A stretch of DNA of 64,000 bases. Origin: Eupeodes corollae (Eukaryota > Arthropoda > Insecta > Diptera > Syrphidae). Below are positions 55,501 to 64,000 of this stretch, piece after piece. Within the stretch, counting starts at the first letter, position 1. Every line of letters starts with the position of its first letter. The translations under genes and the position numbers were made by a program. The notes beneath the pieces were generated by a model that saw only the letters and a list, made by a program, of their open reading frames with translations, had not been told where the DNA came from and ran no database searches. The stretch spans positions 170,049,174-170,113,173 of the forward strand of contig NC_079147.1 in assembly GCF_945859685.1 (NCBI RefSeq), written 5' to 3'.

Positions 55501-58500
55501 ATCAAAATACACATCAAAAGAAAGGTATTTAAATGCTCTACCCACAACTGCAAACCAAAATGTTATACGATCTCTATTTTCCGAAAAATTAGTCAAAAAG
55601 TAAAATTACAGAATTTCGACCCAGCTCATCACAAATTATCTTTCGGTTGCTCTATTTCCTCAACCAAGCCTCCAAACATGATGCGGTTTTCACTAAAATA
55701 CAGAGCATCGACCCACCTTTCAATTGATGCATAAATCACAAAAATGATTTTTTTTCAGTTTTTTGAAAAAATCGTGGGCTAACCCATTGCCAAAAAAGTA
55801 GCATTTTCAAAACTATTTCCCACCCAATCAAAATGCACATCAAAAGAAAGGTATTTAAATGCTCTACCCACAACTGCAAACCAAAATGTTATACGATCTC
55901 TCGTTTCCGATAAATTAGTCAAAAAGTACGAGTAAAATTACAGAATTTCCACCCAGCTCATCACAAATTATCTTTCGGTTGCTCTATTTCCTCAACCAAG
56001 CCTCCAAACATGATGCGGTTTTCACTAAAATACAGAGCATCGACCCACCTTTCAATTGATGCATAAATCTCAAACATGATTTTTTTTTTTTCAGTTTTTC
56101 GAGAAAATCGCGGGCTAACCCCTTGCCGGAAAAAGTAGTATTTTCAAAACTATTTCCCACCCAATCAAAATACACATCAAAAGAAAGGTATTTAAATGCT
56201 CTACCCACAACTGCAAGCCAAAATGTTATACGATCTCTCGTTTCCGAAAAATTAGTCAAAAAGTAAAATAACAGAATTTCGACCCAGCTCATCACAAATA
56301 ATCTTTCGGTTGCTCTATTTCCTCAACCAAGCCTAGAAACATGATGCGGTTTTCACTAAAATACAGAGCATCGACCCACCTTTCAATTGGTGCATAAGTC
56401 TCAAAAATGATTTTTTTTCAGTTTTTCGAGAAAATCGTGGGCTAACCCCTTGCCGAAAAAAGTAGTATTTTCAAAACTATTTCCCACCCAATCAAAATAC
56501 ACATCAAAAGAAAGGTATTTAAATGCTCTACCCACAACTGCAAGCCAAAATGTTCTACGATCTATAGTTTCCGAAAAATTAGTCAAAAAGTACGAGTTAA
56601 ATTACAGAATTTCGACCCAGCTCATCACAAATTATCTTTCGGTTGCTCTATTTCCTCAACCAAGCCTCCAAACATGATGCGGTTTTCACTAAAATACAGA
56701 GCATCGACCCACCTTTCAATTGATGCATAAATCACAAAAATGATTTTATTTCAGTTTTTCGAGAAAATCGTGGGCTGCCGAAAAAGTAGCATTTTCAAAT
56801 CTATTTCCCACCCAATCAAAATGCACATCAAAAGAAAGGTATTTAAATGCTCTACCCACAACTGCAAACCAAAATGTTATACGATCGCTCGTTTCCGAAA
56901 AATTAGTCAAAAAGTAAAATTACAGAATTTCGACCCAGCTCATCACAAATTATCTTTCGGTTGCTCTATTTCCTCAACTAAGCCTCCAAACATGATGCGG
57001 TTTTCACTAAAATACAGAGCATCGACCCACCTTTCAATTGATGCATAAATCACAAAAATGATTTTTTTTTCAGTTTTTCGAAAAAATCGTGGGCTAACCC
57101 ATTGCCAAAAAAGTAGCATTTTCAAAACTATTTTCCACCCAATCAAAATGCACATCAAAAGAAAGGTATTTAAATGCTCTACCCACAACTGCAAACCAAA
57201 ATGTTATACGATCGCTCGTTTCCGATAAATTAGTCAAAAAGTACGAGTAAAATTACAGAATTTCGACCCAGCTCATCACAAATTATCTTTCGGTTGCTCT
57301 ATTTCCTCAACCAAGCCTCCAAACATGATGCGGTTTTCACTAAAATACAGAGCATCGACCCACCTTTCAATTGATGCATAAATCTCAAACATGATTTTTT
57401 TTTTTCAGTTTTTCGAGAAAATCGTGGGCTAACCCCTTGCCGAAAAAAGTAGTATTTTCAAAACTATTTCCCACCCAATCAAAATACACATCAAAAGAAA
57501 GGTATTTAAATGCTCTACCCACAACTGCAAACCAAAATGTTATACGATCTCTATTTTCCGAAAAATTAGTCAAAAAGTAAAATTACAGAATTTCGACCCA
57601 GCTCATCACAAATTATCTTTCGGTTGCTCTATTTCCTCAACCAAGCCTCCAAACATGATGCGGTTTTCACTAAAATACAGAGCATCGACCCACCTTTCAA
57701 TTGATGCATAAATCACAAAAATGATTTTTTTTCAGTTTTTCGAAAAGATCGTGGGCTAACCCATTGCTAAAAAAGTAGCATTTTCAAAACTATTTCCCAC
57801 CCAATCAAAATGCACATCAAAAGAAAGGTATTTAAATGCTCTACCCACAACTGCAAACCAAAATGTTATACGATCTCTGGTTTCCGATAAATTAGTCAAA
57901 AAGTACGAGTAAAATTACAGAATTTCGACCCAGCTCATCACAAATTATCTTTCGGTTGCTCTATTTCCTCAACCAAGCCTCCAAACATGATGCGGTTTTC
58001 ACTAAAATACAGAGCATCGACCCACCTTTCAATTGATGCATAAATCTCAAACATGATTTTTTTTTCAGTTTTTCGAGAAAATCGCGGGCTAACCCCTTGC
58101 ATAAAAAAGTAGTATTTTCAAAACTATTTCCCACCCAATCAAAATACACATCAAAAGAAAGGTATTTAAATGCTCTACCCACAACTGCAAGCCAAAATGT
58201 TATACGATCTCTCGTTTCCGAAAAATTAGTCAAAAAGTAAAATAACAGAATTTCGACCCAGCTCATCACAAATAATCTTTCGGTTGCTCTATTTCCTCAA
58301 CCAAGCCTAGAAACATGATGCGGTTTTCACTAAAATACAGAGCATCGACCCACCTTTCAATTGATGCATAAATCTCAAACATGATTTTTTTTTTCAGTTT
58401 TTCGAGAAAATCGCGGGCTAACCCCTTGCATAAAAAAGTAGTATTTTCAAAACTATTTCCCACCCAATCAAAATACACATCAAAAGAAAGGTATTTAAAT

Positions 58501-61500
58501 GCTCTACCCACAACTGCAAGCCAAAATGTTATACGATCTCTCGTTTCCGAAAAATTAGTCAAAAAGTAAAATAACAGAATTTCGACCCAGCTCATCACAA
58601 ATAATCTTTCGGTTGCTCTATTTCCTCAACCAAGCCTAGAAACATGATGCGGTTTTCACTAAAATACAGAGCATCGACCCACCTTTCAATTGGTGCATAA
58701 GTCTCAAAAATGATTTTTTTTTCAGTTTTTCGAGAAAATCGTGGGCTAACCCCTTGCCGAAAAAAGTAGTATTTTCAAAACTATTTCCCACCCAATCAAA
58801 ATACACATCAAAAGAAAGGTATTTAAATGCTCTACCCACAACTGCAAGCCAAAATGTTCTACGATCTATAGTTTCCGAAAAATTAGTCAAAAAGTACGAG
58901 TTAAATTACAGAATTTCGACCCAGCTCATCACAAATTATCTTTCGGTTGCTCTATTTCCTCAACCAAGCCTCGAAACATGATGCGGTTTTCACTAAAATA
59001 CAGAGCATCGACCCACCTTTCAATTGGTGCATAAGTCTCAAAAATGATTTTTTTTCAGTTTTTCGAGAAAATCGTGGGCCCATTGCCGAAAAAAGTAGTA
59101 TTTTCAAAACTATTTCCCACCCAATCAAAATGCACATCAAAAGAAAGGTATTTAAATGCTCTACCCACAACTGCAAACCAAAATGGTTTGGGATCTCTCG
59201 TTTCCAAAAAATTAGTCAAAAAGTGAAATTACAGAATTTCGACCCAGCTCATCACAAATAATCTTCTGATTGCTCTATTTCCTCAACCAAGCCTCCAAAC
59301 ATGATGCGGTTTTCACTAAAATACAGAGCATCGACCCACCTTTCAATTGGTGCATAAGTCTCAAAAATGATTTTTTTTTCAGTTTTTCGAGAAAATCGTG
59401 GGCTAACCCCTTGCCGAAAAAAGTAGTATTTTCAAAACTATTTCCCACCCAATCAAAATACACATCAAAAGAAAGGTATTTAAATGCTCTACCCACAACT
59501 GCAAACCAAAATGTTATACGATCTCTATTTTCCGAAAAATTAGTCAAAAAGTAAAATTACAGAATTTCGACCCAGCTCATCACAAATTATCTTTCGGTTG
59601 CTCTATTTCCTCAACCAAGCCTCCAAACATGATGCGGTTTTCACTAAAATACAGAGCATCGACCCACCTTTCAATTGATGCATAAGTCTCAAAAATGATT
59701 TTTTTTTCAGTTTTTCGTGAAAATTTTGGGCTAACCCCTTGCCAAAAAAAGTAGTATTTTCAAAACTATTTCCCACCCAATCAAAATACACATCAAAAGA
59801 AAGGTATTTAAATGCTCTACCCACAACTGCAAACCAAAATGTTATACGATCTCTCGTTTCCGATAAATTAGTCAAAAAGTACGAGTAAAATTACAGAATT
59901 TCGACCCAGCTCATCACAAATTATCTTTCGGTTGCTCTATTTCCTCAACCAAGCCTCCAAACATGATGCGGTTTTCACTAAAATACAGAGCATCGACCCA
60001 CCTTTCAATTGATGCATAAATCTCAAACATGATTTTTTTTTTTCATGTTTTCGAGAAAATCGCGGGCTAACCCCTTGCCAAAAAAAGTAGTATTTTCAAA
60101 ACTATTTCCCACCCAATCAAAATACACATCAAAAGAAAGGTATTTAAATGCTCTACCCACAACTGCAAACCAAAATGTTATACGATCTCTCGTTTCCGAT
60201 AAATTAGTCAAAAAGTACGAGTAAAATTACAGAATTTCGTACCAGCTCATCACAAATTATCTTTCGGTTGCTCTATTTCCTCAACCAAGCCTCCAAACAT
60301 GAAGCGGTTTTCACTAAAATACAGAGCATCGACCCACCTTTCAATTGATGCATAAATCACAAAAATGATTTTTTTTCAGTTTTTCGAAAAAATCGTGGGC
60401 TAACCCATTGCCAAAAAAGTAGCATTTTCAAAACTATTTTCCACCCAATCAAAATGCACATCAAAAGAAAGGTATTTAAATGCTCTACCCACAACTGCAA
60501 ACCAAAATGTTATACGATCTCTCGTTTCCGATAAATTAGTCAAAAAGTACGAGTAAAATTACAGAATTTCGACCCAGCTCATCACAAATTATCTTTCGGT
60601 TGCTCTATTTCCTCAACCAAGCCTCCAAACATGATGCGGTTTTCACTAAAATACAGAGCATCGACCCACCTTTCAATTGATGCATAAATCTCAAACATGA
60701 TTTTTTTTTTTTCAGTTTTTCGAGAAAATCGCGGGCTAACCCCTTGCCGAAAAAAGTAGTATTTTCAAAACTATTTCCCACCCAATCAAAATACACATCA
60801 AAAGAAAGGTATTTAAATGCTCTACCCACAACTGCAAACCAAAATGTTATACGATCTCTATTTTCCGAAAAATTAGTCAAAAAGTAAAATTACAGAATTT
60901 CGACCCAGCTCATCACAAATTATCTTTCGGTTGCTCTATTTCCTCAACCAAGCCTCCAAACATGATGCGGTTTTCACTAAAATACAGAGCATCGACCCAC
61001 CTTTCAATTGATGCATAAATCACAAAAATGATTTTTTTTCAGTTTTTTGAAAAAATCGTGGGCTAACCCATTGCCAAAAAAGTAGCATTTTCAAAACTAT
61101 TTCCCACCCAATCAAAATGCACATCAAAAGAAAGGTATTTAAATGCTCTACCCACAACTGCAAACCAAAATGTTATACGATCTCTCGTTTCCGATAAATT
61201 AGTCAAAAAGTACGAGTAAAATTACAGAATTTCCACCCAGCTCATCACAAATTATCTTTCGGTTGCTCTATTTCCTCAACCAAGCCTCCAAACATGATGC
61301 GGTTTTCACTAAAATACAGAGCATCGACCCACCTTTCAATTGATGCATAAATCTCAAACATGATTTTTTTTTTTCAGTTTTTCGAGAAAATCGCGGGCTA
61401 ACCCCTTGCCGGAAAAAGTAGTATTTTCAAAACTATTTCCCACCCAATCAAAATACACATCAAAAGAAAGGTATTTAAATGCTCTACCCACAACTGCAAG

Positions 61501-64000
61501 CCAAAATGTTATACGATCTCTCGTTTCCGAAAAATTAGTCAAAAAGTAAAATAACAGAATTTCGACCCAGCTCATCACAAATAATCTTTCGGTTGCTCTA
61601 TTTCCTCAACCAAGCCTAGAAACATGATGCGGTTTTCACTAAAATACAGAGCATCGACCCACCTTTCAATTGGTGCATAAGTCTCAAAAATGATTTTTTT
61701 TCAGTTTTTCGAGAAAATCGTGGGCTAACCCCTTGCCGAAAAAAGTAGTATTTTCAAAACTATTTCCCACCCAATCAAAATACACATCAAAAGAAAGGTA
61801 TTTAAATGCTCTACCCACAACTGCAAACCAAAATGTTATACGATCGCTCGTTTCCGAAAAATTAGTCAAAAAGTAAAATTACAGAATTTCGACCCAGCTC
61901 ATCACAAATTATCTTTCGGTTGCTCTATTTCCTCAACCAAGCCTCCAAACATGATGCGGTTTTCACTAAAATACAGAGCATTGACCCACCTTTCAATTGA
62001 TGCATAAATCACATAAATGATTTTTTTTCAGTTTTTCGAGAAAATCGTGGGCTAACCCTTTCCGAAAAAAGTAGTATTTTCAAAATTATTTCCCACCCAA
62101 TCAAAATACACATCAAAAGAAAGGTATTTAAATGCTCTACCCACAACTGCAAACCAAAATGTTATACGATCGCTCGTTTCCGAAAAATTAGTCAAAAAGT
62201 AAAATTACAGAATTTCGACCCAGCTCATCACAAATTATCTTTCGGTTGCTCTATTTCCTCAACCAAGCCTCCAAACATGATGCGGTTTTTACTAAAATAC
62301 AGAGCATTGACCCACCTTTCAATTGATGCATAAATCACATAAATGATTTTTTTTCAGTTTTTCGAGAAAATCGTGGGCTAACCCTTTCCGAAAAAAGTAG
62401 TATTTTCAAAATTATTTCCCAACCAATCAAAATACACATCAAAAGAAAGGTATTTAAATGCTCTACCCACAACTGCAAACCAAAATGTTATACGATCGCT
62501 CGTTTCCGAAAAATTAGTCAAAAAGTAAAATTACAGAATTTCGACCCAGCTCATCACAAATTATCTTTCGGTTGCTCTATTTCCTCAACCAAGCCTCCAA
62601 ACATGATGCGGTTTTCACTAAAATACAGAGCATCGACCCACCTTTCAATTGATGCATAAATCTCAAAGATGATTTTTTTTCAGTTTTTCGAGAAAATCGT
62701 GGGCTAACCCTTGCCGAAAAAGTAGTATTTTCAAAACTATTTCCCACCCAATCAAAATACACATCAAAAGAAAGGTATTTAAATGCTCTACCCACAACTG
62801 CAAACCAAAATGTTATACGATCTCTCGTTTCCGATAAATTAGTCAAAAAGTACGAGTAAAATTACAGAATTTCGACCCAGCTCATCACAAATTATCTTTC
62901 GGTTGCTCTATTTCCTCAACCAAGCCTCCAAACATGATGCGGTTTTCACTAAAATACAGAGCATCGACCCACCTTTCAATTGATGCATAAATCTCAAAAA
63001 TGTTTTTTTTTTTCAGTTTTTCGAGAAAATCGCGGGCTAACCCCTTGCATAAAAAAGTAGTATTTTTAAAACTATTTCCCACCCAATCAAAATACACATC
63101 AAAAGAAAGGTATTTAAATGCTCTACCCACAACTGCAAGCCAAAATGTTATACGATCTCTAGTTTCCGAAAAATTAGTCAAAAAGTAAAATAACAGAATT
63201 TCGACCCAGCTCATCACAAATAATCTTTCGGTTGCTCTATTTCCTTAACCAAGCCTAGAAACATGATGCGGTTTTCACTAAAATACAGAGCATCGACCCA
63301 CCTTTCAATTGATGCATAAATCACAAAAATGATTTTTTTTTTCAGTTTTTCGAGAAAATCGTGGGCTAACCCCTTGCCGAAAAAAGTAGTATTTTCAAAA
63401 CTATTTCCCACCCAATCAAAATACCCATCAAAAGATAGGTATTTAAATGCTCTACCCACAACTGCAAGCCAAAATGTTATACGATCTCTAGTTTCCGAAA
63501 AATTAGTCAAAAAGTAAAATAACAGAATTTCGACCCAGCTCATCACAAATTATCTTTCGGTTGCTCTATTTCCTCAACCAAGCCTCGAAACATGATGCGG
63601 TTTTCACTAAAATACAGAGCATCGACCCACATTTCAATTGGTGCATAAGTCTCAAAAATGATTTTTTTTCAGTTTTTCGAGAAAATCGTGGGCTAACCCA
63701 TTGCCGAAAAAAGTAGTATTTTCAAAACTATTTCCCACCCAATCAAAATGCACATCAAAAGAAAGGTATTTAAATGCTCTACCCACAACTGCAAACCAAA
63801 ATGGTTTGGAATCTCTCGTTTCCGAAAAATTAGTCAAAAAGTGAAATTACAGAATTTCGACCCAGCTCATCATAAATAATCTTCTGATTGATCTATTTCA
63901 ACAACCAAGCCTCCAAACATGATGCGGTTTTCACTAAAATACAGAGCATCGACCCACATTTCAATTGGTGCATAAGTCTCAAAAATGATTTTTTTTCAGT
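46585..64000. repeat. Satellite array, ~331-bp monomers in A/B dimers
   Basis: About 52 head-to-tail monomers, running past the window end. Each contains CTCTACCCACAACTGCAAAC, TTTCGACCCAGCTCATCACA and CAATTGATGCATAAATC, and a T8-T11 run before CAGTTTTTCGA. Much of the array is a dimer of ~662 bp. Type A has TCTCAAACATGAT, CCCTTGCCG, AGTAGTATT and AAGTAAAATTAC. Type B has TCACAAAAATGAT, CCATTGCCA, AGTAGCATT and AAGTACGAGTAAAATTAC. The sequence left of 46585 has no similarity, so this is a real array edge. Short open frames on both strands in each monomer do not connect across monomers. Confidence 0.95.
47130..56600. repeat. Higher-order tandem duplication in the satellite, ~4.64 kb (14 monomers)
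   Basis: Landmark variants recur at a constant offset of about 4,637-4,641 bp. A monomer lacking one A (GTCAAAAATACGAG) is at 48303 and 52944. A GCGGGC variant with T10 is at 50780 and 55430. A monomer with GGAAAAAGTAG is at 51490 and 56126, and CGATCTATAG is at 51922 and 56558. A block of about 14 monomers is therefore present twice in tandem. A third related block appears near 60600-61870, offset by about 5,283 bp (16 monomers). Confidence 0.85.

Noticed and set aside
46585..64000. Dozens of similar 60-110-residue open frames on both strands of the satellite as a gene family
   Set aside because: They recur because the ~331-bp monomer repeats. Monomer length is not a multiple of three, the frames stop once per monomer, both strands are equally open, and there is no start context or splice pattern linking them.
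46585..64000. CENP-B-box-like motif (TTCGAGAAAATCGCGGG) in satellite monomers
   Set aside because: The spacing between TTCG and CGGG is nine bases rather than the seven of the mammalian box, most monomers read CGTGGG, and insects lack a standard CENP-B centromere system.
1..64000. CRISPR array, bacterial defence system, operon or phage
   Set aside because: Introns, LTR and non-LTR retroelements, SINEs and insect-type Harbinger elements show eukaryotic DNA. The tandem repeats have no spacer structure.

Overview
This window is repeat-dense, AT-rich insect DNA, most likely from a fly (Diptera). I infer this from the set of element families present: a Ulysses/Osvaldo-like gypsy element with very large LTRs, a copia element primed by an internal part of initiator tRNA-Met, a Jockey-clade and a CR1-like non-LTR element, several PIF/Harbinger DNA transposons, a tRNA-derived SINE and a long satellite array. 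I see no convincing single-copy host gene, no bacterial operon, no CRISPR array and no structural RNA gene. The dense nesting and the satellite suggest pericentromeric or other heterochromatin.

Layout. 317-9345: an old, truncated, minus-strand gypsy copy (A). It was invaded by a complete two-gene PIF/Harbinger transposon (699-3790, TSD TAA), which carries a SINE (about 3254-3572). A second SINE copy (8800-9118, 13-bp TSD) sits in the gypsy A LTR. 9711-23171: a nearly intact, young gypsy copy (B) with 2.34-kb LTRs, a tRNA-Lys-type primer binding site, gag, and pol with one frameshift. It was inserted into the coding region of a decayed PIF/Harbinger transposase, whose remains flank it at about 9640-9710 and 23176-23750. 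24733-25371: tandem 197-bp units with inverted-repeat ends. 25886-26783: an internally deleted Harbinger derivative with MADF and transposase remnants. 26880-29135: a decayed second gypsy gag-pol. 29124-29560: a ~172-bp tandem repeat. 29664-30290: another Harbinger remnant. 30877-34869: a copia element with identical 190-bp LTRs but a broken pol. 35515-44580: a minus-strand Jockey-like element split inside its endonuclease by a full-length plus-strand CR1-like element (about 38285-42602) whose two ORFs are open. 44898-45607: a truncated CR1 copy. 45713-46060: a dispersed repeat and a 46-bp tandem repeat. 46585-64000: a satellite of ~331-bp monomers, about 52 copies, arranged largely as A/B dimers (~662 bp), with a further 14-monomer (~4.64 kb) tandem duplication. 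The array runs off the window.

The genes do not form a shared pathway; they are the machinery of separate mobile elements. In each LTR element, gag packages the RNA, and protease, reverse transcriptase/RNase H and integrase make and insert the cDNA. In the Harbinger elements, a DDE nuclease works with a Myb/SANT or MADF DNA-binding partner. In the non-LTR elements, an endonuclease-RT copies RNA at the target. The least expected signal is a three-exon, frame-consistent, antisense open reading frame (164 codons) that starts in the 3' LTR of gypsy B and runs into its internal region.
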